From contig JAGRLG010000046.1 of the NCBI GenBank assembly GCA_020441905.1, forward strand, positions 1-64,000: a stretch of DNA of 64,000 nucleotides, written 5' to 3'. Of the stretch, positions 26,235-34,753 are shown one piece after another (within the stretch, counting starts at the first letter, position 1; the number at the start of each line of letters is the position of its first letter). The notes under the pieces are model-generated. The model was not told the DNA's origin. It worked only from the letters and a program-made list of their open reading frames with translations, and searched no databases. Source of the stretch: Rhodobiaceae bacterium. GTDB taxonomy: Bacteria > Pseudomonadota > Alphaproteobacteria > Rhizobiales > NORP267. The translations under genes and the position numbers were made by a program.

Positions 26235-27518
26235 ATGGGGATGATTTCGGCGCAGAGCGGGACCTGGCTGCCGGAGCGCCCGGCCGATCCGGACTGGAGC
26301 GAGGGGGAACGGCGTGCCATCGTCGAGGCTTTCGACCCGCGCGCGCTTCCCCACGACTTCCACGACAATCCCTACCCCTATTACCGGCTTCTGCGCGGCG
26401 CCGACCCGGTCCATCGCTGTCCCGACGGCTCGTGGTTCCTGACCCGGTATGACGATCTGCTCGCGGTCTATCGCGACACGATAAAATTCAGCTCCGACAA
26501 GAAGAAGGAATTCTTCCCGAAATACGGCGATTCGCCGCTTTACGAGCACCACACCACCAGCCTCGTGTTCAACGATCCGCCGCTGCATACCAGGGTACGG
26601 CGGCTCATCGTCGGCGCGCTGACGCCCAAGGCCATCGCCGCCATGGAGGGCGGCCTGGTGCGCCTCGTCGATGACCTGATCGCACGCGCGGCGGAGCGGG
26701 GCGAGATCGATATCGTTACCGATTTCGCGTCCCTTATCCCGATCGAGATCATCGGCAATCTGCTCGACGTGCCCCATGAGGAACGCGGCCCCTTGCGCGG
26801 CTGGTCGCTGGCCATCCTGGGCGCCCTCGAACCCGTCCTGACGCCGCAGCAGGAGGAGCTGGGCAACCGCTCGGTTTCCGATTTCATCGCCTATCTCAAA
26901 GGGCTGATTGCGAAGCGCCGGGCCAATCCCGGGGATCCGGCGAAGGACGTGCTCACGAGACTGATAATGGGCGAGGAGGACGGCGAGCGCCTGAGCGAGA
27001 AGGAACTGCTGCAAAACTGCATCTTCATTCTCAATGCCGGCCACGAGACCACCACCAATCTCATCACCAACGGGTTCTACGCGCTGATGGAATGGCCCGA
27101 TGAACGCCGCCGGCTGGTGGAGGATCCGGGACTGATCGACACCGCGGTGGAAGAATTCCTGCGCTTTGAAAGTTCCAACCAGCTTGGCAACCGCATCACC
27201 ACCTGCGAAGTGGAAATCGGCGGTATCAGGATGCCCGAGGAGAGCCGGATCACACTTTGCATCGGAGCGGCGAACCGGGATCCGGACCATTTTTCCGATC
27301 CCGACCGGCTCGACATTTCGCGCAAAGCCAACCGGCACCTGGCCTTTGCCTCCGGCGCCCATACCTGCGCCGGACTGTCGCTGGCCCGCCTCGAGGGCCG
27401 TATCGCGATTTCGCGCTTTCTTGCCAGTTTTCCCGATTATGCCCTGTGCCGCCCGGCCATCCGCTCCGGGCGGGTGCGCTTCAGAGGCTTCGATTCGATC
27501 CCGGTGCGGCTGCGCTAA
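26235..27518 (+). CDS. Cytochrome P450
   Basis: A 427-residue soluble bacterial P450 monooxygenase. The I-helix is LNAGHETTTNLI (the acid-alcohol pair is Glu-Thr), the heme-binding loop FASGAHTCAGLSLAR contains the cysteine ligand, and an E-x-x-R lies in the preceding K-helix (EEFLRF). The ATG follows AAGGGG by eight bases. No ferredoxin or ferredoxin reductase gene is adjacent, so electrons come from elsewhere. The substrate is unknown; the group resembles CYP enzymes acting on small hydrophobic acids, terpenes or aromatic compounds. Confidence 0.85.
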   Translation: MGMISAQSGTWLPERPADPDWSEGERRAIVEAFDPRALPHDFHDNPYPYYRLLRGADPVHRCPDGSWFLTRYDDLLAVYRDTIKFSSDKKKEFFPKYGDSPLYEHHTTSLVFNDPPLHTRVRRLIVGALTPKAIAAMEGGLVRLVDDLIARAAERGEIDIVTDFASLIPIEIIGNLLDVPHEERGPLRGWSLAILGALEPVLTPQQEELGNRSVSDFIAYLKGLIAKRRANPGDPAKDVLTRLIMGEEDGERLSEKELLQNCIFILNAGHETTTNLITNGFYALMEWPDERRRLVEDPGLIDTAVEEFLRFESSNQLGNRITTCEVEIGGIRMPEESRITLCIGAANRDPDHFSDPDRLDISRKANRHLAFASGAHTCAGLSLARLEGRIAISRFLASFPDYALCRPAIRSGRVRFRGFDSIPVRLR

Positions 27519-27679
27519 GGCATCGGCATTTCGGTTTCAGGCGCGGCGCGGGCCGGGTGGCGATCACCGCCTTGTGATCGGCGGCGGGGGAATAAGGAGC
27601 ACCGGCAAAGCATCTCAATGAAGAGGGGCGGCCTGTCGGGCGGCCCCGTCCATGATCCGACCTTCAAGGGAGATTTGCC

Positions 27680-28057
27680 ATGATACGTCTAGCGTTCGGC
27701 CTGCCGGCCGCGGCCCTGGTCCTCGCGCCGGTTCTTGCCCTTGCCGCGCCCGCCATGACGGCGTCCTCGGAAAAGGGCGAAATCCTCGTCAATGAACAGG
27801 GCATGACCCTCTATACCTTCGACAAGGACGAAGCCGGCAAGAGCAACTGCAACGACAAATGCGCCGCCAACTGGCCGCCGCTGATGGCCGCCGAGGGCGC
27901 CCGGGCGGAGGGCGAATGGACCATCATCGAGCGCGCCGATGGCGGCCATATGTGGGCCTATGCGGGCAAGCCGCTCTATCTGTGGGCCAAGGACCAGAAG
28001 CCAGGCGACGTCACCGGCGACGGGGTCAACAATGTCTGGCATGTCGCAAAGCCATAG
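27680..28057 (+). CDS. Exported COG4315-type small protein
   Basis: A 125-residue exported protein with a signal peptide (MIRLAFGLPAAALVLAPVLA, cut after ALA). The mature part has the repeated family pattern: MTLYTFDKDEAGKSNCNDKC with CAANWPPL, then GKPLYLWAKDQKPGDVTGDG ending NNVWHVAKP. Proteins of this type are periplasmic and of unsettled function; the paired cysteines could form a disulfide. AAGGGAG precedes the ATG. The ECF sigma gene starts 76 bases downstream, and the three genes probably form one stress-response unit. Confidence 0.8.
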   Translation: MIRLAFGLPAAALVLAPVLALAAPAMTASSEKGEILVNEQGMTLYTFDKDEAGKSNCNDKCAANWPPLMAAEGARAEGEWTIIERADGGHMWAYAGKPLYLWAKDQKPGDVTGDGVNNVWHVAKP

Positions 28058-28133
28058 CGACCACGAAGCGGCGGATGGGCGCGGCGGTCGCCGGTCGCCC
28101 GTCCGCCTTCTTGCCCATGAGGTGCGATGATCC

Positions 28134-28622
28134 ATGGCCATCGACCGGCGTGAACTGGCGGACCTGATCCCGGCGCTGCGGCGCTTCTCGCGCGCCATGG
28201 TGGCCGAGCGGGCGGCCGCCGACGACATGGTGCAGGACTGCCTGCTGCTGGCGCTTGACCGCGAGGCGCAGTTTCGCGGGCCGGCCCTGAAGCCGTGGGT
28301 CTTCGCCATTCTCGCCAATCTGGGGCGGGCGCGCTACCGCGCGCTGAAGGCGGCGCCGCCGATGGATGCCTTCGACGAGTGCGCCGATGGCGGCGGCGAT
28401 CCTGCCCTGCGCCTGACGGTCGTGATGGCCCTGGAGGGCCTGCCGGCGGAGCAGCGCAAGGTGTTGCTGCTCGTCGCGGTCGAGGGCTTCAGCTATAGGG
28501 AAGTGGCCGACATGCTGGCGCTGCCGGTGGGCACGGTGATGTCCAGGCTCTGGCGCGCCCGCAGGCTTCTCGCCGAACGGATGCAGGCGGGCACGCCGAT
28601 CGCGCTGCGGAGGGTGAAATGA
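28134..28622 (+). CDS. ECF-type RNA polymerase sigma factor
   Basis: A 162-residue group IV sigma factor with region 2 (AADDMVQDCLLLALDREAQF, the -10 recognition helix) and region 4 (LEGLPAEQRKVLLLVAVEGF, then SYREVADMLALPVGTVMSRL, the HTH for -35 contacts). There is no extra C-terminal domain. GAGGTG is upstream of the ATG. The stop overlaps the anti-sigma start by four bases (ATGA), which ties their ratio. It probably drives its own operon, including the exported protein before it. Confidence 0.85.
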   Translation: MAIDRRELADLIPALRRFSRAMVAERAAADDMVQDCLLLALDREAQFRGPALKPWVFAILANLGRARYRALKAAPPMDAFDECADGGGDPALRLTVVMALEGLPAEQRKVLLLVAVEGFSYREVADMLALPVGTVMSRLWRARRLLAERMQAGTPIALRRVK

Positions 28623-29389
28623 CGGAACGGACCCGGCCTGTCAGCGAACAGGACATCATGGCGCTGGTCGATGGCGAGCTTGACCCGGCGCGCGCCGCCG
28701 AGGTCGAGGCGTGGCTTGCCGATCATCCGGACGAGGCGCGCCAGGCCGAGGGCTGGCGGCGGCAGAACCTGGCGCTGAAATCGGCGCTCGATCCGGTTGC
28801 TGGCGAGCCGGTGCCGGGGCGGCTGTCGCGACTTGCCGGCGGCAAGAGCCGGCGCTGGCTGGCACCCGCGCTGAGCGCGGCGGCGGCGGCGATCGTCACC
28901 TTTCCCCTCGGGCTGGCGCTGGCGCCGGGCAATCGCGTCGATGTTGCTCCAGGCGCGGGCGAACGCCTGGCGCGAAGCGGTATCGCCGCCCATCGCGTCT
29001 ATGCCGTCGAGGTGCGCCATCCGGTCGAGGTGTGGGGCGACGAGGAGCAGCATCTCGTCACCTGGCTGACGCGGCGCCTCGGGGTGCCAGTCAAGGCCCC
29101 GGATCTGGCCGCCAAGGGCCTGCGCCTCGTCGGCGGGCGGCTGCTCGCCGATGGCGGGCGCCCGGCGGCGCTGCTGATGTATGAGGACAGGGGCGGGCGG
29201 CGCTACACCCTGGTGCTCGAGCGCGTGTCGCCGGCGCGCCTCACCGCCTTCCGCTATGAAAGCAGCGAGGATGTCGGCGCCTTCTACTGGGTCGATGGCG
29301 AAACCGGCTATGTGCTGAGCGGCCCGGCCGACCGGGCGGCCCTGCTGGAGGTGGCGCGGGCGGTCTATGGCCAGATCAATCCAGGCTAG
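28619..29389 (+). CDS. Membrane-anchored anti-sigma factor
   Basis: A 256-residue protein that should hold the adjacent sigma factor inactive. The N-terminal cytoplasmic part (EQDIMALVDGELDPARAAEV, EAWLADHPDEARQAEGWRRQ) is the usual anti-sigma helix bundle. One hydrophobic segment follows (WLAPALSAAAAAIVTFPLGLA), then a periplasmic domain of about 150 residues that would sense the signal. It lacks the HxxxCxxC zinc motif of the ZAS group. The gene overlaps the sigma gene by four bases and ends 23 bases from the convergent dehalogenase-like gene. Confidence 0.8.
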   Translation: MTERTRPVSEQDIMALVDGELDPARAAEVEAWLADHPDEARQAEGWRRQNLALKSALDPVAGEPVPGRLSRLAGGKSRRWLAPALSAAAAAIVTFPLGLALAPGNRVDVAPGAGERLARSGIAAHRVYAVEVRHPVEVWGDEEQHLVTWLTRRLGVPVKAPDLAAKGLRLVGGRLLADGGRPAALLMYEDRGGRRYTLVLERVSPARLTAFRYESSEDVGAFYWVDGETGYVLSGPADRAALLEVARAVYGQINPG

Positions 29390-29412
29390 ACCGGGATGCC
29401 GGAACTCGGCCC

Positions 29413-31599
29413 TCACGCCTCGTCGTGGTCGCGGTATTTTCCGGTGACATAGCTTGGAATATAGGCGTCCGGGATCTTGCCGCCGCGAGCGCGGCGCGCC
29501 AGCGCCTGTTCCACGGTTTCGGCATTTGCCGCCATTTCCAGCCCCAGCTTGCGGTCGGTCGGATAAGGTCCGAAAAGGTCGGGCGGCGGCAGGGTCGAGG
29601 CTGGGTAATGAGCGATGCCGCGGTCCGGATTGACCTTCTTTTGCGGATCGATACCGGGCCGGTTGGCGCCCTTGGCCTCCTCGACATGGTTCTTCGGATC
29701 GTAGCGGAAGGAACTGGCGCCGATGACCTCCATGTCCATCCACCATTTCTTGGCGTCATTCGGGTTGCCGAATTTGAGCTTGTCGTCGAGCCAGATTGCA
29801 AGCGGCGCCAGCACCGGCTTGGCCCACAGGGCGTGGAGGCCGAGCCATGAGCCGGCGCGGTGCAGCAGCGGGCCGTCCCAGGTGGTGTCCTTGGACAGTG
29901 GGCAGACCTTGACGCAGCGCCCGCAGCCTGAGCCCTTGTGATTGGTGGCGCGGTACATGGTGCAACGCTCGCTGTCCGGCTTCCAGGTCTCGTAGCCGTT
30001 GAAAATGACCTTATCCCCGAAGGGAATGGCCTGGCTGGGGCATTCGCGGGCGCATTTGAGGCATTTTGAACAGAAGGTCTGGACGCCGAAGTCGATCGGC
30101 TTGTCGGCATGAAGCGGCATGTCGGTGGTCAGCACCGCGGTCTTGAAGCGCATGCCGAGGAAAGGATTGATGGCGCTTTCGCCGATGCGGCTTTGCTCGC
30201 CAAGGCCGGCATGGAGCACCAGCGGCACATGGAGGACATGGCTGTCGAGGCTGGAATGGGACCTGGCCGGATAGCCCATCTCGCGGATCATCTCGGCCAT
30301 GACGCCGGTGATCTCGGCGCCGCGCAAATAGGCGCGCATGGATTGGGAGCCGGAAATCCAGTCATTGCCGCTGGCGCCGAGGAAAGTCTCGTAGCCCTGG
30401 TCGATGAGCACGACGAGGGCATATTTGTGGTAGGGCTCGATGGGCTTGCCGTGCTTGTCGTGGGAATACCAGCAATAGTCGGGGATCTCGCAGATCCCGG
30501 TGATCGCGGACCCCAGATAGTGGCTGAGCGCCTTCAAGGCTTCGCTATTGGTCTTCGCATCGCGGCTGTTTCTTGCCGGGCGGGCCGATACCTGGCCGTC
30601 CTGCAAGGGCTTCAGGGCCCACATCGGGCGCACAATGCCCTGGGCGACGGGGTGTTTCTGCGACCAGCGGTTGGCCTCGCCCTTGGCTTTTTCGCTCAGG
30701 TCGCCAAGGGCGGTGCGGACATAGAAATTGGCGCGGCTGGGAACGCGCGGCACCTCGTCGGCAAAGATGACCGTGGTCGGTTCCTCGACCCGTTTCAGGA
30801 TTTCCACCGGATAGGGGCCCAGGTGGGACGGGCGCCGCGCGCGGCGCCAGCGCTCGAGGCCGGAGACGGCGCCCGACAGTCCGAGATAATAATTGAGGTC
30901 GCGGCCGTTGCGCGCCGAGGCGGCAAGCGGCCGGTCGGCGATCAGGGTATAGTCGGTGGTGACGGCGGCAAGGGCGAAGCGCGCGCCGAGATAGGGATTG
31001 GCGATCTTGTCGCCCTCGCGCAGCGCAAGACCGGCCAGCACCGCCAGCTTTTCCAGATCGACCTCGCTGGCGCCGGTCCAGTGGGCGCGGGTGGCATAGC
31101 CCAGCGAGGAGATCTGGCCCGACAGGTCGATGGCGATTTCGGCGGCGCGCAGGGTGGCGAGCAGATGTTCGTTGCCGGCGACCCATCGCGCGGCCTCGTT
31201 GTCGGCATCGATGGGGTCGGAATATTCGACCAGGACGACGACGGCGTGGCTGTGGCCGTCTTCCTGCTTGCCGTGCCAGGCGTGAGGCGGCAACTCGCAA
31301 ATGGCGACCTGGGAGGCATCGAGGAAATAGCCGGCGCCCTTGATCTCGCGGGTGCGCGCGGCAAGATCTGGCAGCGGCGCCCGGCGCGAAAAGGGCTCCG
31401 GCTGGCGCAGTTTTTCATAGGCGCCGAGGTGGCTGGCGGCGGCGCGCACCAGGGGCGAAGCCGGATCGGCCGGTGCCGAGGCCTGGGCGCGGGCGGGGCG
31501 GGCGGCCTCGGCAATGGCGGGCGCTGCGTCGCGGGCCAGCCTTTCGGCTGGGTAGGGGCCAAATTCGACTGGACGTTTGCTGCGATTCAGACCGAACAT
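29413..31599 (-). CDS. Reductive dehalogenase-like corrinoid/Fe-S protein with internal duplication
   Basis: A 728-residue cytoplasmic RdhA-like enzyme with no Tat signal. The C-terminal half has the cobalamin-binding core (SHYLGSAI, CEIPDYCWY, GYPARSHSS, NPFLGMRFK, LTTDMPLHADKPI) and two 4Fe-4S sites: C510/C513/C516/C520 and Cys546, 559, 562 and 566. The N-terminal half repeats the same landmarks (SHLGAYE, CELPPHAW, GYATRAHWT, NPYLGARFA, VTTDYTLIADRPL) without clusters. This matches my recollection of the catabolic Nitratireductor-type enzyme, which carries an eroded duplicate. The start follows GAAGGAAA. Expression is probably controlled by the divergent MarR gene. Whether it dehalogenates or does other corrinoid chemistry is open. 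Confidence 0.8.
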   Translation of the reverse strand: MFGLNRSKRPVEFGPYPAERLARDAAPAIAEAARPARAQASAPADPASPLVRAAASHLGAYEKLRQPEPFSRRAPLPDLAARTREIKGAGYFLDASQVAICELPPHAWHGKQEDGHSHAVVVLVEYSDPIDADNEAARWVAGNEHLLATLRAAEIAIDLSGQISSLGYATRAHWTGASEVDLEKLAVLAGLALREGDKIANPYLGARFALAAVTTDYTLIADRPLAASARNGRDLNYYLGLSGAVSGLERWRRARRPSHLGPYPVEILKRVEEPTTVIFADEVPRVPSRANFYVRTALGDLSEKAKGEANRWSQKHPVAQGIVRPMWALKPLQDGQVSARPARNSRDAKTNSEALKALSHYLGSAITGICEIPDYCWYSHDKHGKPIEPYHKYALVVLIDQGYETFLGASGNDWISGSQSMRAYLRGAEITGVMAEMIREMGYPARSHSSLDSHVLHVPLVLHAGLGEQSRIGESAINPFLGMRFKTAVLTTDMPLHADKPIDFGVQTFCSKCLKCARECPSQAIPFGDKVIFNGYETWKPDSERCTMYRATNHKGSGCGRCVKVCPLSKDTTWDGPLLHRAGSWLGLHALWAKPVLAPLAIWLDDKLKFGNPNDAKKWWMDMEVIGASSFRYDPKNHVEEAKGANRPGIDPQKKVNPDRGIAHYPASTLPPPDLFGPYPTDRKLGLEMAANAETVEQALARRARGGKIPDAYIPSYVTGKYRDHDEA

Positions 31600-31660
31600 G
31601 CGATTTCCTTCAGCGTGTTATGAATCGGCAACCGGCTGGTTGCAGCGACGGCATGCAACA

Positions 31661-31680
31661 ATGTTATCATATGATAACAT
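31661..31680. promoter_or_regulatory. 20-bp perfect palindrome, likely MarR operator
   Basis: ATGTTATCATATGATAACAT is its own reverse complement. It lies in the 115-base gap between the divergent dehalogenase-like and marR starts, 35 bases before the marR TTG. Size, symmetry and position fit an operator that lets the MarR protein control both genes. The core TATCA-N2-TGATA recurs at 33833-33844. Confidence 0.75.
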
Positions 31681-31714
31681 AATTTGATAGAGAAGCGATA
31701 TCCGGAGGCGGCTT

Positions 31715-32185
31715 TTGGAAACGAAACCTGGCAAGAGCGATCAGCCGGCAAGTCCGGCGGCCAGCGATAATGTCCTGACCTTGTGCCACATGCTCTCCAA
31801 CCGGATCGGGCGGGCATTCATTTCCGACATGGCGAAATTCGACGTCACCATTCCCGAATGGCGCGTGCTGCTGACGCTGGCGCTGCACGGCAACACCTCC
31901 GGCTATATCATCGCCGGGCGCTGGGCGATGGACAAGATGGCGGTCAACCGCGCCATTGCCAGGCTGGAGGAGCGCGGCCTGATCGAGAAACAGCGCAATG
32001 ACAAGGACCGGCGCATCATCGACCTGTCGCTGACGCGGGCCGGGCGAACCATGTATGACCGGCTGATTCCGGTTGCAAATGAGCGTTACCACAAGCTGAT
32101 GGCGGGGCTGGACAGGGCCGAGGCAAGGGCGTTTCGCGATCTGCTCGCCAAGATGATCATGCACGCCGACGACATCGCGCAGTAG
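31715..32185 (+). CDS. MarR-family transcriptional regulator
   Basis: A 156-residue regulator with the MarR winged helix: ISDMAKFDVTIPEWRVLLTL, the recognition helix in MDKMAVNRAIARLEERGLI, and the wing KQRNDKDRRIIDLSLTRAG. Start TTG 31715 has CGGAGG six bases upstream. It is divergent from the dehalogenase-like gene and ends 27 bases before the convergent acyl-CoA synthetase. A palindromic operator sits in its promoter. The usual mode for the family is repression relieved by a small phenolic or aromatic ligand. Confidence 0.85.
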   Translation: METKPGKSDQPASPAASDNVLTLCHMLSNRIGRAFISDMAKFDVTIPEWRVLLTLALHGNTSGYIIAGRWAMDKMAVNRAIARLEERGLIEKQRNDKDRRIIDLSLTRAGRTMYDRLIPVANERYHKLMAGLDRAEARAFRDLLAKMIMHADDIAQ

Positions 32186-32212
32186 CGCGGCGATGGGCCG
32201 TCAGGGGCCGGA

Positions 32213-33805
32213 TCAGGGGCCGCGATCATCGGCCAGGCACCGCGCCTTAATGACATGGATCTGGGTCTTGCCGGCGGCGGTACGCGGAATTTCAGCGACG
32301 ATGAAAATGGCGCGCAGGCGCTTGTAGCCGGCGACGCGCCCGGCGACGTATTGCAGTACCGCCTTGGTGTCGATGCCGCTGTTTCGCGCCACGACGGCGG
32401 CGGCGGGCACCTCGCCCCAGACCGCGTCCTCGATGCCGAAAACAACACAATCGGCAATCTCTGGATGACCGCCGAGGACCTCTTCCAGTTCGCCGGGGAA
32501 AATGTTCAAACCGCCGGACAGGATCATGTGCTTGGAACGCCCGACGAGGCTGAAATAGCCGTTCCGGCGCACCGCGAGATCGCCCATCCAGCCCCAGGAG
32601 CCGTCGCTGCAATCGGTCTTGAAGAACGCGGCCTGGGCGTCCGGATCGTCGAGATAGCCGGTCATCAGATGGGCGCCGCGGGTTGCGACCTCGCCGGTCT
32701 CGCCCTCGCGCGCGGGTACGCCGGGAGCCTTGAAGATTTCGATGTCGAGCCGCCCGCCGGGCTGGTTGTAGCCGTCATAGACAAGTTCGCGGTCGGATCT
32801 GATCTGGGCGGCGAGATGGCCGGTTTCGGTGGAGCCATAGGCTCTGGCGCAATCCATCCACGGCATGGCGCTTTCGGCGCGCTCGATGAGGGCGCGGGTC
32901 AGCGGGGCGCCGCCAAAGACGATGCGGCGCAAGGAGCGCAGGCGTTCGGGCTCGAAGCCAGGATGATCGAGCAGCATGGCAAGCTGGGACGGCACGGCGA
33001 AGACGATGCTGATGGCATGCTCCTCGGCCTGCGCCATGAAAAGCTCTGGATCCCATTTGGGAATGATGACCCCGGTGCAGCCGGCGAGGACGGCGGGCTG
33101 GAACCAGGAAAACAGGCCGGCGGTATGAGTAAAGGGTACCGAGTAGCCGGCAACGGTGTCCGAGGTAATGCGAAAATCCTCGACCGCCGCCATGGCGGAA
33201 ACGGCGCGGGCGCGCTGCGAGGACAGCACGGCCTTGGGCCTTCCCGTGGTGCCGCCGGTGAAGATCACGGCGCCGGGGCCATCGGGGTCGATTTCGATGT
33301 CCGGCGCGGTTTCGCCGTGTCCGGCGAGCAAGGCCCAGAATTCGCCATCCTGGCCGGGCAGCGGCGCGCCGGTGGCGACAAGCAGCGGCGGACGCTCGAA
33401 AAGCGCGCTGGCCTCGCCCAGAATTCCGGCGCTGGCGGTGTCGGCGAACAGCAGCGCCGGGCGGGTCAAATTGATGGCGTGGACAAGATCGGCCGCGGTG
33501 GCGCGGGTCGGCAGGTTGACGGTGCAGCGCCCGGCGCGCGCTGCGGCGAAATGGGCAAGGGCGTATTCGGCCGAATTGGCGCCCAAGATGGCGACCGGCC
33601 CTTCGCGCCCGGCCAGGCCCGCGAGAAGGGCATGGGCAAGCTGGTTGGCGAGACTGTCGAGCTTGGCGAAGGTCCAGCGCCGCGTGCCGCAGATCAGTCC
33701 CGTCTTGCCGGGAAATCTGATCGCGGCGGATTTCAGGATCGCGCCGGTGGTGGCGACCTCCTGGCCCGGCTCCAGCGGCAGGTAGGTCGGGTGCGGGAAT
33801 GCCAT
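32213..33805 (-). CDS. AMP-dependent acyl-CoA synthetase/ligase
   Basis: A 530-residue ANL-superfamily ligase that adenylates a carboxylic acid and makes its CoA thioester. The ATP loop is VIFTGGTTGRPKAVL, motif A5 YGSTETGHLA, the hinge GRSKHMILSGGLNIFPGELE, and the final catalytic Lys is in TAAGKTQIH. The ATG at 33805 has GAGG six bases upstream; the frame also opens at TTG 33838, which lies inside the putative operator. The substrate is not evident. The shared operator core with the dehalogenase/MarR pair suggests it acts in the same catabolic route. Confidence 0.85.
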   Translation of the reverse strand: MAFPHPTYLPLEPGQEVATTGAILKSAAIRFPGKTGLICGTRRWTFAKLDSLANQLAHALLAGLAGREGPVAILGANSAEYALAHFAAARAGRCTVNLPTRATAADLVHAINLTRPALLFADTASAGILGEASALFERPPLLVATGAPLPGQDGEFWALLAGHGETAPDIEIDPDGPGAVIFTGGTTGRPKAVLSSQRARAVSAMAAVEDFRITSDTVAGYSVPFTHTAGLFSWFQPAVLAGCTGVIIPKWDPELFMAQAEEHAISIVFAVPSQLAMLLDHPGFEPERLRSLRRIVFGGAPLTRALIERAESAMPWMDCARAYGSTETGHLAAQIRSDRELVYDGYNQPGGRLDIEIFKAPGVPAREGETGEVATRGAHLMTGYLDDPDAQAAFFKTDCSDGSWGWMGDLAVRRNGYFSLVGRSKHMILSGGLNIFPGELEEVLGGHPEIADCVVFGIEDAVWGEVPAAAVVARNSGIDTKAVLQYVAGRVAGYKRLRAIFIVAEIPRTAAGKTQIHVIKARCLADDRGP

Positions 33806-33832
33806 AGCGGGGCCTCGCGGGTGCCATGATAA

Positions 33833-33844
33833 TATCAAGTGATA
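33833..33844. promoter_or_regulatory. Second TATCA-N2-TGATA site, upstream of the acyl-CoA ligase
   Basis: TATCAAGTGATA lies 28 bases upstream of the ligase start. It has the same half-sites and the same two-base spacing as the core of the 20-bp palindrome beside marR, about 2.2 kb away. It is a good candidate for a second operator of the same MarR protein. Confidence 0.6.
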
Positions 33845-33898
33845 CTATCTATGGGCCGAAGTGTCCAGCATGGCGGCCTGCCATGGCGGCCGGCGCGC

Positions 33899-34471
33899 TC
33901 AACCGCCGGCACATGCCGCTTCGGCCGCCGCCGCGTCGGCGATGGCGCGAAACAGGGCGCTGTAGCGCTTGTCCACCGGATTGGCGGCCAATGGATCATC
34001 GGGGGCGGCAAATCGCGCCGACACAGCCTGCCAGTCGGCCGCGGTCAATGCCGCTTCGGCGGCGGGGAAGAAATGGGTTTCCTCCCACTCCAAATGGGCG
34101 CGGTAGGCGGCCAGCAGCGCGTTGGCGCGATGGACCAGGTTTTGCCGCACCAAGAGGGCGCCGCGCTGGACGGCGTCGAATATCTCCACCAGTTCGCGGG
34201 TCAGTTCGGCCAGCCCCTTGTGCTGGTCTTCAAGTTCGGCGCAGCGTGCCGCCTTTCCGGGGTCGCGGCGGCGCAGCAATTCGAGCAGGGCATCCTCCTT
34301 GGCGTGGTGCCAGCAATCGAGATATTCGCTGCAATAGGCAATGCTGCCGCCCAGGATCTCGTAATCGGGCGCCTCGGCTTTCTCGAACAGTGCCAGCTGG
34401 GCCTCGAAGCGGCCCAGCATGCGCCGGATCCGTCCATGTTCCTCGATCAGGCTGTGCAATGGCTGGGTCAT
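33899..34471 (-). CDS. Hemerythrin-like di-iron protein
   Basis: A 190-residue HHE-domain protein with the iron ligands of a four-helix bundle: IEEHGRIRRM, CWHHAKEDALLEL, LEDQHKGL and HLEWEETHFFP. Hemerythrins of this group bind O2 or NO, or help repair nitrosylated Fe-S centres. It is divergent from an FmdE-like gene and nnrS, with an NsrR-like operator between them, so a nitric-oxide role is likely. The last 40 residues are an Ala-rich helix with no added motif. Confidence 0.8.
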   Translation of the reverse strand: MTQPLHSLIEEHGRIRRMLGRFEAQLALFEKAEAPDYEILGGSIAYCSEYLDCWHHAKEDALLELLRRRDPGKAARCAELEDQHKGLAELTRELVEIFDAVQRGALLVRQNLVHRANALLAAYRAHLEWEETHFFPAAEAALTAADWQAVSARFAAPDDPLAANPVDKRYSALFRAIADAAAAEAACAGG

Positions 34472-34574
34472 GTCTCACCTTCCTGGTCCAGTGTGGCATT
34501 TTCTCGGTTGCCCGGCAGAAATGGGACTAAACCGCTTTTGTAGGCGGCATTTGCCGCGGCGTGCTTGCTAAAAC

Positions 34575-34591
34575 ATGTATTTATGATACAT
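34575..34591. promoter_or_regulatory. NsrR/Rrf2-like operator
   Basis: ATGTATTTATGATACAT has perfect 6-bp arms (ATGTAT/ATACAT) around five bases. That is the form of proteobacterial NsrR sites. It lies between the divergent hemerythrin gene (start 34471) and the FmdE-like gene (start 34754). It would let an NO-sensing repressor control both directions. No nsrR gene is in the window. Confidence 0.6.
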
Positions 34592-34753
34592 ATTATAACC
34601 CGCCGGAACGGATTTGTGAATAGCGGTTTCGATCCGGCGCTTCCCCCGGGGCAAAGAAGGGGACGGTGTCGGTCTTGCCGAAGCGGGCCGGACATGTGCG
34701 CCAAACCGGAAATTGCGCCGCTGCGGCGGTTCAGAAAGCGAAAAGGAAGTTTT

